A stretch of 64,000 bases of DNA, from positions 30,867 through 94,866 of the forward strand of contig NZ_JACIIX010000017.1 in the NCBI RefSeq assembly GCF_014205675.1, read 5' to 3'. The notes beneath the pieces were generated by a model. The model did not search any database. It saw only the letters and a program-made list of their open reading frames with translations, and was not told where the DNA came from. This document shows positions 43,158 through 52,951 of the stretch, one piece after another. Positions within the stretch are counted from its first letter, which is position 1; every line of letters starts with the position of its first letter. Made by a program: the position numbers and the translations under genes. Source of the DNA: Novispirillum itersonii (lineage in GTDB: Bacteria > Pseudomonadota > Alphaproteobacteria > Rhodospirillales > Rhodospirillaceae).

Positions 43158-46100
43158 CTGCCGCCCCTGATGCCCCCCGCCAGACCCTGAACGCCGACTG
43201 GCTGCGCCAGCGCCTTGCCACCCGGCAGGCTGCCCCGGCGGCAGACCTGCGGGTCAGCCACGACGCGGCGGGGCGGTTCCGGCCCTTTCCGATGACCGAC
43301 ATGCAGCAGGCCTATTGGCTGGGGCGGGATCAGGCCCTGTCCGGTGGCGGGGCCATGCAGATGTACCTTGAATTTGACAGCCCGGAAGGCCGCGTCGATC
43401 TCCCCCGGCTGGAAGCCGCCTGGAACCGCCTGCTGGCCCGCCACGACATGCTGCGGGCGGTGGTGACCGCCGACGGACAGCAGCAGGTTCTGCCGGACGT
43501 GCCGTATCAGACCATCGAGCGGCACGACCTCTCCGCCCTGCCCGCTGACAGCCGGGAAAGCGCGCTTGAGTCCCTGCGGACCCGCCTGCTGGCGGATACA
43601 CCGCCGCTGGACCGTGCCCCGCAGTCGCGGCTGGTGTGGACCCGGACCCGCAATGCGGCCGGGCAGCCTGCGGCCCGCCTGCACATGCGGCTGGATATGT
43701 GGTGCTTTGACGGCCGCAGCTTCCAGATCGTCATCGAGGATCTGGCAGCACTGTATGATGACCCCGCCGCTGCCCTGAAGACCACTGCGGTCACCTTCCG
43801 GGACTACGTGATGGCCCTGAAGGCACATGAGGAAACCCCGGCCTTCGCGGAGTCCCTGCGCTGGTGGCAGAAGCGCCTTGAAACCCTGCCCCCACCCCCG
43901 CCGCTGCCCTACGTCCGCCTGCCACAGCAGGGGGTGCAGCCGAAGTTCCGGCGCCTTGCCGCCACCCTGTCTCCGGCGGAAACGGACGGCCTGAAGGCTC
44001 TGGCCCGGCAGCATGGCCTTGGTCTGCCGGGGGTCATGGCCACCGCCTATGCCAGCGCCCTGTCCCTGTGGTCAGGGGCAACACATTTTACATTGAACGT
44101 TCCGCGCTTTAACCGCCCGGACTGGCATCCCGACCTGACGGACGTGATCGGGGAATTTGCCTCTTTCAGTCTTCTGGAAATCCAGTTCGATCCGGCCGCC
44201 CCGTTCCGGGAGATCGCCGGACGGGTCCAGCAGCAACTGTGGACCGACCTTGAGCACGGTGCGGTCTCCGGCGTCCGGCAACTCCGGGAACGGGCCAGAC
44301 AGCGCGGCACGCTGGAAACAGGGGCAATGCCGATTGTCTTCACCACCATGCCGGAACGCCGCTCTGCCGAAGCCCGCAGACTTGAAGCGGCGATGGGCTG
44401 CTTTGGCAGCCTCGGCTTTTCGCTGTCCTTCACCCCACAGGTCTGGATCGACAGCCATTACTTTGAGCTGGACGGAACCACGCACGTCAATTGGGACACG
44501 GCTGAAGGTCTGTTTGCTCCCGGCCTGATTGAGGGGATGTTTGAAAGCTACGAGGCGCTGGTCCGGGCCCTTGCCGCCGGTCCGGACCGCTGGCAGCAGG
44601 CTGCCGGAGTGTCGCTGCCCCCGGCGCAGGCATCGCGGCGGCAGGCGCAGGCCGCGCGGGTATGGTCTCCCCCGGCCTCTGGCCTTCTGGACGAAATTGC
44701 CACTCACCTTGCCACAGAGGGGGACCGCCCGGCCGTCTTCTCCGGTGATACGGTGCTGTCGCGCCGGGCCCTGCGCCAACAGATCAGCGATGTCGTTTCC
44801 TCCCTGCGCCGGGCCGGGATTGCCCCCGGTGATGTGGTGGGCCTGCATGCCCGGCGGGGTGCCGATCAGGTTGCCGCCGCCCTTGGCATCCTGTTTGCCG
44901 GGGCGGTGTATATGCCCCTTGATACCGACAGTCCGGCGGCCCGCCTGAGTGCGCTGATCCGGAATGCCGGGCCCAAAGCAGTCCTGACCGATGCCGCCGG
45001 GCTGTCTGAGGCCATTCCCGAAACGCCCTGCCTGCCGGTCCGCCCCCTGCCGTCCGGCGATGATCAGCCGCTGTCTGCCCCGCCCTGCCCGGCGGAAACG
45101 CTGGCGGTGGTGATCCACACCTCCGGCTCAACCGGGGTCCCGAAAGGCGTCATGCTGCCATGGCGGGCGCTGCATCATGTGATCCAGTGGACCAACCGGC
45201 AGTTTGCCCTGACGGCGGACGACCGGGCGGTGATGGTCACCGCCTTCCATCATGATCTGTCCCTCTATGATCTGCTGGGGCCACTGGCCGCCGGGGGCGG
45301 GGTGATCACCCTTGATCCCGACCAGCCGCTGGATCCGGCGTCTCTGCGGGACCGCCTGTCCCGGGGGGAGGCAACCCTGTGGAACAGCGTGCCGCGGCTG
45401 GCGGAAGCCCTTCTGACGGCCTGCGGCCCCACCCGGCCCGCGCCGCTGCGCCGCTTTGTCCTGGGAGGGGACTGGGTCCCTCCGGCCCTGCCGCAGCAGC
45501 TTTACGCCCGCTGGCCGCAGGCCGTGGTCACCACCATCGGCGGCCCCACCGAAACCACCATCTGGAATATCCTTGCGGACGTTCCCCCCGGCCCTGTCGC
45601 AGAACACCGCCTGCCCTACGGCACGCCCATGCCCGGCTGCACATACCGGATCCTTGATGCCTCGGGCCGGGACTGCCCCGATGGCGTGGCCGGTGAAATG
45701 GCCTGCGGCGGGGCCAGTCTGGCCCTCGGTTACCTCAATCAGCCGGAAGAAACCCGCCGCCGCTTCCTCACCGACCCGGTGACGGGGGAACGCCTGTATC
45801 TGACCGGCGACCGGGGCCGGTTCCGGCCCGATGACCAGATCGAGATCCTCGGACGGACCGATTTCCAGCTGAATGTCGGCGGATACCGCGCTGACCCGGC
45901 CGGAATCGAGGCGGTTCTGACCAGCCATCCGCTGATCGGTGATGCGGTAGTGGTTGCCGCCGCCAATGACGGAACGGAGGTTCTGGCGGCCTACTACACC
46001 CTGACCGGCCCGGATGATCCGGGGGCCGCCGCCCTGCTGGCCCATGCCGCCGGGCACCTTCCCCCGGCCCTGCTTCCAAAGGTCTGGATCCGGCTGGACG

Positions 46101-49100
46101 CCCTGCCCCTGACCGGCAATGGCAAGGTGGACCGCAGGGCACTGTCAGACCGCCCGCTGACGGCAGAGCCTTCGTCTGCGGCAGAAGCCCCCGTCACCGC
46201 ACTGGAGCGGACGGTCGCCACCGTCTGGGCCGACATTCTCGGACAGGCCGACATCGGACGAAATCAGGCCTTTTTTGCTCTTGGCGGGGACTCCATCGCC
46301 GCCACCCGGGTCATTGCCCGGCTGGACAGCCTGACCGGGGTCCGGCTGTCCATCGGGGCCTTCTTCGCCTCTCCGACCGTGCAGGCACAGGCCGCAGCCC
46401 TCGAAAGCGCCGGAGCAGGAACCGGCACGGCGGGGCCTGATACAGCCGCACTTCCAGCCGCCTTTCCGGTGGTTGACCCGGAAGCCCTGCCGCTGTCGTG
46501 GGCGCAGGAACGGCTATGGTTCCTCGATCAGCTCGCACCGGGGGCCGCCTCATATCTGCTGCCGTTCTGCACCCTGATTGACGGCCCCCTTGATCCCGAT
46601 GCCCTGCGGCAGGCCTTGCAGGCGGTGGTACACCGTCATAGCCCGCTGCGGACCCTGTTTCCGTCCGGAGCGGGGATCCGGCAGTGGTGCATGCCTGCCC
46701 CCCATGCGGTTGTCCCGTTCAGGATGCAGGATCTGCGCCCCCTGAGCGACGCGCAACGGGCCGCGGCCATCGCGGATACTGCGGCGGCAGAGGCCGCCAC
46801 CGGTTTTGACCTCAGCCGGGATCTGCCGGTCCGCGCGGTTCTGCTGCGGGAAACGGAAACCCGATGGCATTTCTTCTGCACGGTCCATCACATTGCCTTC
46901 GATGGCTGGTCAATCGGTGTTTTCAACCAAGACCTGTACACGGCCTATCACCGGCTGGCCGCCGGAGCTGACGCCGCCCTGCCTGCGGTTGCCGCCTATG
47001 CTGCCTTTGCCCGCTGGCAACGTGACCGCCAGTCTTTGGAAGACCATGCCACCGGGGCAGCATGGTGGCGCGGCCATCTGGCAGAAACAGCCCCGCTGAC
47101 CCTGTACGGAGATCAGCCCTCCGGCCAACCGGCGCACACCACCGGCGCCTTTCCTGCCGCCACCCATACGTTCCAGATTTCACAGGAGGTGGCACGCCGG
47201 GCCGCCGCGCTGGCCGCCGACCTTGGCACAACGGTCAATGTCGTGCTGCTGACCGCGTTTGCCGCTGCCTTTGGCCGTTATGAGGGACAGGACAGCTTTA
47301 TCATCGGCACGGCCGTCGCCGGTCGCGACCACCCGCTGACCGAGGACATGGTCGGCTTCTTCGTCAAAAACCTGCCGCTGCCGGTCCACCTTACGGCGGA
47401 ACAGAGCTTCGCGCAGAGCGTATCGGCTGTTCACGGCAGCTTTGTCGCCGGGGTTGATCATCTTGACCTGTCCTTTCAGGAGATTGTCAGCGCCGTGGCC
47501 CCGGTACGGGATCCGGGGCGGAACCCCCTGTTTCAGGTGGCCTTCACCTACCAGAATGCCCCCCTCGGCGACACTGCGGGGGATCAGGTCCGGTCCGGGG
47601 ATCTCCTCCTCCGGGCCGTGCCGGTGGCGGCCGCACAGACTCATCTGGACTTCGACCTTCTGATCTGGCCCGGGCCGGACGGACTGCGGTGCCATGCCGT
47701 CTACGCCGCCCCGCTGTTCAGCCCGGAGGCCGTGGCCCGCCGGTGTCAGGCGTTCAGCACCCTGCTGGAAGCCGGGGTCGAACAGCCCGGACAGACGGTG
47801 ATGGCCCTGCCCCTGAGCCCGGCCGCCCCAGAAACCGGCCCCCGCACGGACACCCCTGCCCTGTGGGACGGTGTCCCACTGTGGACCGCCCTGCAACAGT
47901 CTCTGGCCAGAACCCCGCAGGCCCTGTGGGAAGACCGCACGCAGACCGCCACCACCGGGCCGGATCTTCTGGACGCCGCCGCCCGTCTGGATGCGGTGAT
48001 CACCACGGTTGTCCCGGCCGGTCAGCCGGTGGCGCTGTGGCTTGATCCGGGCGTGGGGTACGTCTCGGCGATTCTGGCCTGCATGCGCCGGGGCAGCCCC
48101 TATGCCCTGCTTGATCCGATGCTGCCTGCCGCCGCCGTGGCAGAACGGCTGAAAGCCGCCGCGCTGCCTCTGATCCTGACAACGGTGGAGCGGGCCAGTG
48201 CGTTGCCCGACGGGTGTCCGGCTCTGACCGTTGACCGGTTTGAAACCGTCGCCCCGGTCCCGCCCCGCCCGGCCCTGACCGCAGAAGCCCCGGTGGCGAT
48301 GGTCTGGACCAGCGGATCCACCGGCACCCCGAAAGCCCCGGTGCTGTCTCAGGCCGGGGTGGTCAACCGCCTGCTGTGGGACCGCACCATCTTCCGGCGC
48401 GAGGAGGCACCGCGCGGACTGCTGAAAACCGCACCGCCCTATGGCGACAGCATCGCCGAGGTCTTGCAGCCGCTGCTGGACGGCTTCCCGGCGGTGATCC
48501 CCGATCCCGACGCCGCCCGCACCCCGTCGGCCCTGCTGGAGGTGATCCGCCGCACCGGCCCGACCCGGCTGGTGCTGACGCCCTCGCTGCTGCGGGCCCT
48601 GCTGGAGGCCGATCCCGACCCCACCCCGTGGCCGCTCCACCGCCTGCATCTGTCCGGCGAGCCCCTGCCCACCGTTCTGCTGCCCCGCCTGAAGGAAAAA
48701 CTGCGGCCGGAGGCGGTGGTGCTGAACATCTACGGGTCCTCCGAAGTCACCGCTGACGTCACCGCCGCCGTCCTTGACCTGTCCGCCGACCCTGCCGCCA
48801 CTCAGGCGGCGGCGGTGGCCGCCATCGGCCGACCCCTGCCCGGCTGCACCCTGTGGCTGCTGGACGCCACCGGCCAGCCGGTCCCGCCCGGCGCGGTCGG
48901 CGAAATCCACGTCGCCGGGGTCTGTCTGGCTCTCGGGTATCATCAGGCCCCCGACCAGACCGCTCTGGCCTTCCGCGACTGGACCGCCCCTGACGGTACC
49001 CCGACCCGCCTCTATGCCACCGGCGATCTCGCCCGCCAGCGCCCCGACGGCGCGCTGGTCCATCTCGGACGAAAGGACGGGCAGATCAAGATCCGTGGCG

Positions 49101-49777
49101 TCCGCATCGAACCGGCCGAAATCGAGGCCCGCCTCCTCGACATGCCCGGAATCAGGGCCGCCGTCGTCGGCGTCATCAAACCAAAGGACGCCGACCCCCG
49201 CCTCGTCGCATGGATCGAGGCACGTGAGGTCGAGGCATGCGGGGCCGAAGCGCGCGGGACCGCCGCCGATCTTCCGGCGCAGGCGCTGCACCATCTGCGC
49301 GGGGTCCTGCCACCGGCCTTCCTTCCGGCACAGGTGATTGTGGTACAGCACTGGCCGACCTCAGCCGGAGGCAAGGTTCTGAAATCCCTCCTGCCGCTTC
49401 CTGAGCTGGCTGTGGCACCCCACGACCCCGCCGACGCCATCCCGGCCAACGACACGGAGGCTCTCCTCGTCCGCCTGTGGCAGCAGGCTCTGGGGCATCC
49501 CTGCGGCCTCAACACCAGTTTCTTCGAGGCGGGCGGCACCTCGCTGTCGCTGGCGGAGATGCACCGCAGGCTGGTGGAGGCGGTGGGGCAGCCCCTGCCT
49601 CTGGTGGATCTGTTCCGTCATCCGACAATCCGGACTCAGGGACAATGGCTCAGCCAGCGCCTGTCCGGGGAGCAGGCCGCGCCCCTTGCCGCACGGAGCG
49701 GGGCGCGCCGGGCCGATCTGCGCCGCCGCCGCACCCATTCCTCGCCGCCTCTCCAGACACCGGAGGTCTCCGCGTGA
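43154..49777 (+). CDS. Nonribosomal peptide synthetase, Cy-A-PCP-C-A-PCP
   Basis: A 2207-residue bimodular synthetase. The cyclization domain (about 40-475) has FPMTDMQQAYWLGR and DMWCFDGRS at 182-190, the DxxxxDxxS motif that condenses and cyclises Cys/Ser/Thr. A1 (505-1000) has TSGSTGVPKG at 657, HDLSLYDLL, WNSVPRL, GGDWVP and GGPTETTIWNI, so positions D-L-Y-N...W match a Cys pocket; a thiazoline is predicted. PCP1 carries GGDSI, Ser1047. The condensation domain (1105-1530) has HHIAFDGW at 1245. A2 (1575-2090) shows PYGDSIAE, LHLSGEPLP and YGSSEVTADVT, a pocket with Asp at 236, Ser at 301 and Ala-Asp at 330-331 as in beta-alanine-activating domains. PCP2 has GGTSL, Ser2130. A 768-bp stretch of A2 is almost identical to part of the A domain encoded at 54947-55714. 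Confidence 0.95.
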   Translation: MTAAPDAPRQTLNADWLRQRLATRQAAPAADLRVSHDAAGRFRPFPMTDMQQAYWLGRDQALSGGGAMQMYLEFDSPEGRVDLPRLEAAWNRLLARHDMLRAVVTADGQQQVLPDVPYQTIERHDLSALPADSRESALESLRTRLLADTPPLDRAPQSRLVWTRTRNAAGQPAARLHMRLDMWCFDGRSFQIVIEDLAALYDDPAAALKTTAVTFRDYVMALKAHEETPAFAESLRWWQKRLETLPPPPPLPYVRLPQQGVQPKFRRLAATLSPAETDGLKALARQHGLGLPGVMATAYASALSLWSGATHFTLNVPRFNRPDWHPDLTDVIGEFASFSLLEIQFDPAAPFREIAGRVQQQLWTDLEHGAVSGVRQLRERARQRGTLETGAMPIVFTTMPERRSAEARRLEAAMGCFGSLGFSLSFTPQVWIDSHYFELDGTTHVNWDTAEGLFAPGLIEGMFESYEALVRALAAGPDRWQQAAGVSLPPAQASRRQAQAARVWSPPASGLLDEIATHLATEGDRPAVFSGDTVLSRRALRQQISDVVSSLRRAGIAPGDVVGLHARRGADQVAAALGILFAGAVYMPLDTDSPAARLSALIRNAGPKAVLTDAAGLSEAIPETPCLPVRPLPSGDDQPLSAPPCPAETLAVVIHTSGSTGVPKGVMLPWRALHHVIQWTNRQFALTADDRAVMVTAFHHDLSLYDLLGPLAAGGGVITLDPDQPLDPASLRDRLSRGEATLWNSVPRLAEALLTACGPTRPAPLRRFVLGGDWVPPALPQQLYARWPQAVVTTIGGPTETTIWNILADVPPGPVAEHRLPYGTPMPGCTYRILDASGRDCPDGVAGEMACGGASLALGYLNQPEETRRRFLTDPVTGERLYLTGDRGRFRPDDQIEILGRTDFQLNVGGYRADPAGIEAVLTSHPLIGDAVVVAAANDGTEVLAAYYTLTGPDDPGAAALLAHAAGHLPPALLPKVWIRLDALPLTGNGKVDRRALSDRPLTAEPSSAAEAPVTALERTVATVWADILGQADIGRNQAFFALGGDSIAATRVIARLDSLTGVRLSIGAFFASPTVQAQAAALESAGAGTGTAGPDTAALPAAFPVVDPEALPLSWAQERLWFLDQLAPGAASYLLPFCTLIDGPLDPDALRQALQAVVHRHSPLRTLFPSGAGIRQWCMPAPHAVVPFRMQDLRPLSDAQRAAAIADTAAAEAATGFDLSRDLPVRAVLLRETETRWHFFCTVHHIAFDGWSIGVFNQDLYTAYHRLAAGADAALPAVAAYAAFARWQRDRQSLEDHATGAAWWRGHLAETAPLTLYGDQPSGQPAHTTGAFPAATHTFQISQEVARRAAALAADLGTTVNVVLLTAFAAAFGRYEGQDSFIIGTAVAGRDHPLTEDMVGFFVKNLPLPVHLTAEQSFAQSVSAVHGSFVAGVDHLDLSFQEIVSAVAPVRDPGRNPLFQVAFTYQNAPLGDTAGDQVRSGDLLLRAVPVAAAQTHLDFDLLIWPGPDGLRCHAVYAAPLFSPEAVARRCQAFSTLLEAGVEQPGQTVMALPLSPAAPETGPRTDTPALWDGVPLWTALQQSLARTPQALWEDRTQTATTGPDLLDAAARLDAVITTVVPAGQPVALWLDPGVGYVSAILACMRRGSPYALLDPMLPAAAVAERLKAAALPLILTTVERASALPDGCPALTVDRFETVAPVPPRPALTAEAPVAMVWTSGSTGTPKAPVLSQAGVVNRLLWDRTIFRREEAPRGLLKTAPPYGDSIAEVLQPLLDGFPAVIPDPDAARTPSALLEVIRRTGPTRLVLTPSLLRALLEADPDPTPWPLHRLHLSGEPLPTVLLPRLKEKLRPEAVVLNIYGSSEVTADVTAAVLDLSADPAATQAAAVAAIGRPLPGCTLWLLDATGQPVPPGAVGEIHVAGVCLALGYHQAPDQTALAFRDWTAPDGTPTRLYATGDLARQRPDGALVHLGRKDGQIKIRGVRIEPAEIEARLLDMPGIRAAVVGVIKPKDADPRLVAWIEAREVEACGAEARGTAADLPAQALHHLRGVLPPAFLPAQVIVVQHWPTSAGGKVLKSLLPLPELAVAPHDPADAIPANDTEALLVRLWQQALGHPCGLNTSFFEAGGTSLSLAEMHRRLVEAVGQPLPLVDLFRHPTIRTQGQWLSQRLSGEQAAPLAARSGARRADLRRRRTHSSPPLQTPEVSA
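48446..49213 (+). repeat. Duplicated A-domain segment, copy 1
   Basis: These 768 bp match 54947-55714 with only about a dozen differences that I can find by eye, at a constant offset of 6501 bp and with no gap. It covers the adenylation core from just after residue 236 through the A8 motif. A second shorter patch, about 47955-48155 against 54447-54652, is also highly alike, while the DNA between the patches has diverged. The pattern indicates recent duplication or gene conversion between two modules. Confidence 0.9.
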
Positions 49778-52700
49778 CTCCCTCCCTGCCCCCCGCTTTC
49801 TCCTCTGACAGCATTGCCATTATCGGGGCGGCGGTGCGCTTCCCCGGTGCGCCGACGCTGGAGGCATATCGCCGCCTGCTTCTGGAGGGACGGCAGGCCA
49901 TGCGGCCGGTCCCGGCGGAACGGCTGGCCGGATCCCTCCATGCCGCGCTGTCGCGCCAGCCCGGATACGTGGCGATGGAGTCAACCCTTGAGGATATCGA
50001 GGTGTTTGATGCCGGATTTTTCGGCCTGTCCCCCCGGGAGGCGCTGATCCTCGATCCTCAGCACCGGCATTTGCTGGAATGCGCCTGGCATGCCTACGAA
50101 CAGGCCGGAATTGTCCCCGGGGACCGCGACGATCACCGCACCGGGGTCTTTACCAGCGTGTCGCACAGCGCGTACCTCACCCGTTTCCTGATGCCGCATT
50201 TTCAGGCCGGGCGGCTTGACGTGATTGAAACCAGTCTGGCCAATGACAAGGATTACGCGGCGGCCCGGCTGGCCTGGAAACTGAATCTCAAGGGACCGGC
50301 AGCAGCCATTCAGACTGCCTGCTCTTCCTCGCTGGTTGCCACGCATATGGCCTGCCGCAGCCTGCTGGACGGAGAATGCGATCTGGCGGTGGTCGGGGCG
50401 GCAACCATCACGGTTCCGTCCGGGCTGGGGTATCCGTACAGCGAGAAAGGCATCCTGTCCCGGGACGGCCGCTGCCGCCCCTTTGCCGCAGACGCCAGCG
50501 GAACCCTGTTCGCCAGCGGCGTCGCCGTGATCCTGCTGAAGCGGCTGGAGGAGGCCCATCGGGATCAGGACCGGGTTCTGGCCTGCATCCGGGGGTCTGC
50601 GGTCAACAACGACGGCGGGCAGCGCGCCGGATTCACCGCCCCGAATGTTGACGGACAGAGTGCGGTGATCGCCGAGGCGCTGGCCGTGGCCGGGGTCGAT
50701 CCCGGCGAGATCCAGTATGTGGAAGGACATGGCACCGCCACCCCCCTCGGGGACCCGGTGGAGGTGACGGCCCTGACCGATGCCTTCACCGCCGGTAGCC
50801 CCCTGCCCCCGGGACAGGTGGCTCTGGGGTCGGTCAAAGGCAACCTCGGGCATCTCGATACCGTTGCCGGACTGGCCGGACTGCTGAAGGTGGTTCTGGC
50901 CCTGGAGGCAGAAACCCTGCTGCCGACCCCCCACGCCGCCACCCCGAACCCGGCCCTGAACCTGCCCGCCACGCCGTTCCGGCTGGTTCCCGCCGCCGAG
51001 CCCTGGCGGCGCGGCCCCCGGCGGCGGCTGGCCTCGGTCAGCTCCTTCGGCATGGGGGGAACCAATGCCCATGCGGTGGTGGAGGAAGCCCCGCTGCCGC
51101 TGCCCCCGGCCCCCGGCCGGGAGGTGGAGCTGCTGGTGTTCTCCGCCCGGACCGCCGAAGACGCCACAGCGGTGGCCGACCGCCTTGCCGACCATCTGTC
51201 GGCACATCCGGCCCTGTCCCTGACCGATGTCGCCCACACCCTGCGGGTCGGGAGAACCGCACTGGCCGACCGGCGGATGCTGATTGCCGCCTCTTTGCCA
51301 GAGGCCGTGGAGGCCCTGCGCACCGGTCGCTATGCCCGGTCGCGGATCGCTGATACCCCGCCCCCCGCCGTTCTGGTCTTTCCCGGTCAGGGCAGCCAGT
51401 ATCCGGGACTGGCGGCAGATCTGCTGGACCGTGATCCGCTGTTTTCCCGGCACTTCCAGCGCCTGCGCGGACGGATCCTGATGGCCGGGGGACCGGATGT
51501 CACCGGCCCGGAGAGCCGGACGGAAGCGGTGCATCACACCGCACTGGCCCAGCCCCTGCTGTTCGTCACCCAGATGGCGCTGGCCCTGACCCTGCTGGAT
51601 CTTGGCCTGAAACCAGCCCTGCTGATCGGTCACAGCGTCGGCGAAATCGCGGCGGCCTGCCTCTCCGGGCGACTGAAAGAAGACGATGCCGCCCGGCTGG
51701 TGGTGTGCCGGGCCCGGGCTATGGCCGCTGCCCCCGCAGGGGCCATGCTGCTGCTGTCGGCGGACACGGAGACCGCCCGACGCCTGATCACGCTGGCGCG
51801 GCGGGATCTGTCCCCGGAGCGTGTTCTTGAGCTGGCAGCCTTCAATGCTCCCGGGGCCGTGGTTGCCGGCGGGGATCAGGCTGCCATTGCCGCACTGGAA
51901 CAGACCGCCCGGCAGGACGGGATTTCCTGCACCCGTCTGCACACCAGCCACGCCTTCCACACCGCCCTGATGGACGGTGCCGCCACGGCTGTCAGCGGAC
52001 TGACCCTGCCCCCGGTTGACGGCGGCGGGCCGCTCCGGGTGATCTCCACCCTGACCGGCACCGTTGCCGGGCCGGATATGGGGACCACAGCCTACTGGGC
52101 AGACCAGATCCGCCAGCCGGTCCGCTTCGCCGATGCCCTGCAAACCGCGCTCGATCTTGGCGGCCGACTGTTTATTGAAGTCGGTGCCCCCGGCGGGCTT
52201 GAGGCGGCCTTGCAGGCCCTGAGCAGACAGACGGACAGCCTCCGGACCGTTTCGTTACTGCCCTCCCGCCGTGCTGCCACACAGCCGGACGCCGCCCAGC
52301 GGATGTTCCTGTCCGGCATCGGTACACTGTGGCTGTCCGGTCATGATCCGGACTGGGCCGGACTGGATCAGCCGTTCCTGCCCCGCCAGCGGGTGGATCT
52401 CCCGGGGTATCCCTTCCGCAAAGAACAGCACTGGCCGGAACGTCCTGACCTTCGGGAGACGGAAGAACAGCAACTGCCCTCTCTGTTTGCCGACGGTGAG
52501 GCATCACCGGAGTCCATCGGACAGACCGCCCTGGCCGACCGGACCCTGCCGACCGGCTTTGTCCTGCCCCGTCAGCCCCGCCCGGCGGAATCCCCGGCCT
52601 ATGACAGCCCGCAGGGGGATCTTGAACATCGCCTTGCCAGCCTCTGGGAAGAGTTTCTGCTGATCGCGCCGATTGGCCGCAACGACAACTTTCTCGCCCT

Positions 52701-52932
52701 CGGCGGTACCTCAATCACCGCCCTACAGGTGGTTCAGGCCCTGTCCTCCGATGGGACCGCCATCACCGTGCGGGACCTGTTCTCGACCCCGACCCTGACG
52801 GCCCTTGCCACGCATGTGGCGGCCAAAACCGTTTCCCCCTCACCGCAGGAGGCCCCTGCGGCCCCGGCCCCGGCCCCCGTCGATGCCGAAAGCATGGCGA
52901 CCATCGCCGCGCAGTTGCTTGGCACCGCATAA
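49774..52932 (+). CDS. Type I polyketide synthase module, KS-AT-ACP (second)
   Basis: A 1052-residue extension module. I place the start at the GTG of 49774, which overlaps the preceding stop (GTGA) and has CGGAGG at 8-nt spacing; the frame is open further upstream, but only as a shadow of the previous gene. The ketosynthase has Cys183 in QTACSSS, His319 in EGHGTATPLGD and His360 in GNLGHLD. The acyltransferase has VFPGQGSQYPG, GHSVGE with Ser621 and SHAFHT, again a malonyl-type motif. The carrier domain has LGGTSITAL, Ser980. There is no KR, DH, ER or methyltransferase domain. The C-terminus ends in an Ala/Pro-rich tail and a short amphipathic segment, possibly a docking element for the next protein. 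Confidence 0.95.
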   Translation: MTPSLPPAFSSDSIAIIGAAVRFPGAPTLEAYRRLLLEGRQAMRPVPAERLAGSLHAALSRQPGYVAMESTLEDIEVFDAGFFGLSPREALILDPQHRHLLECAWHAYEQAGIVPGDRDDHRTGVFTSVSHSAYLTRFLMPHFQAGRLDVIETSLANDKDYAAARLAWKLNLKGPAAAIQTACSSSLVATHMACRSLLDGECDLAVVGAATITVPSGLGYPYSEKGILSRDGRCRPFAADASGTLFASGVAVILLKRLEEAHRDQDRVLACIRGSAVNNDGGQRAGFTAPNVDGQSAVIAEALAVAGVDPGEIQYVEGHGTATPLGDPVEVTALTDAFTAGSPLPPGQVALGSVKGNLGHLDTVAGLAGLLKVVLALEAETLLPTPHAATPNPALNLPATPFRLVPAAEPWRRGPRRRLASVSSFGMGGTNAHAVVEEAPLPLPPAPGREVELLVFSARTAEDATAVADRLADHLSAHPALSLTDVAHTLRVGRTALADRRMLIAASLPEAVEALRTGRYARSRIADTPPPAVLVFPGQGSQYPGLAADLLDRDPLFSRHFQRLRGRILMAGGPDVTGPESRTEAVHHTALAQPLLFVTQMALALTLLDLGLKPALLIGHSVGEIAAACLSGRLKEDDAARLVVCRARAMAAAPAGAMLLLSADTETARRLITLARRDLSPERVLELAAFNAPGAVVAGGDQAAIAALEQTARQDGISCTRLHTSHAFHTALMDGAATAVSGLTLPPVDGGGPLRVISTLTGTVAGPDMGTTAYWADQIRQPVRFADALQTALDLGGRLFIEVGAPGGLEAALQALSRQTDSLRTVSLLPSRRAATQPDAAQRMFLSGIGTLWLSGHDPDWAGLDQPFLPRQRVDLPGYPFRKEQHWPERPDLRETEEQQLPSLFADGEASPESIGQTALADRTLPTGFVLPRQPRPAESPAYDSPQGDLEHRLASLWEEFLLIAPIGRNDNFLALGGTSITALQVVQALSSDGTAITVRDLFSTPTLTALATHVAAKTVSPSPQEAPAAPAPAPVDAESMATIAAQLLGTA

Positions 52933-52951
52933 CCGACTGGATCAGGCACCG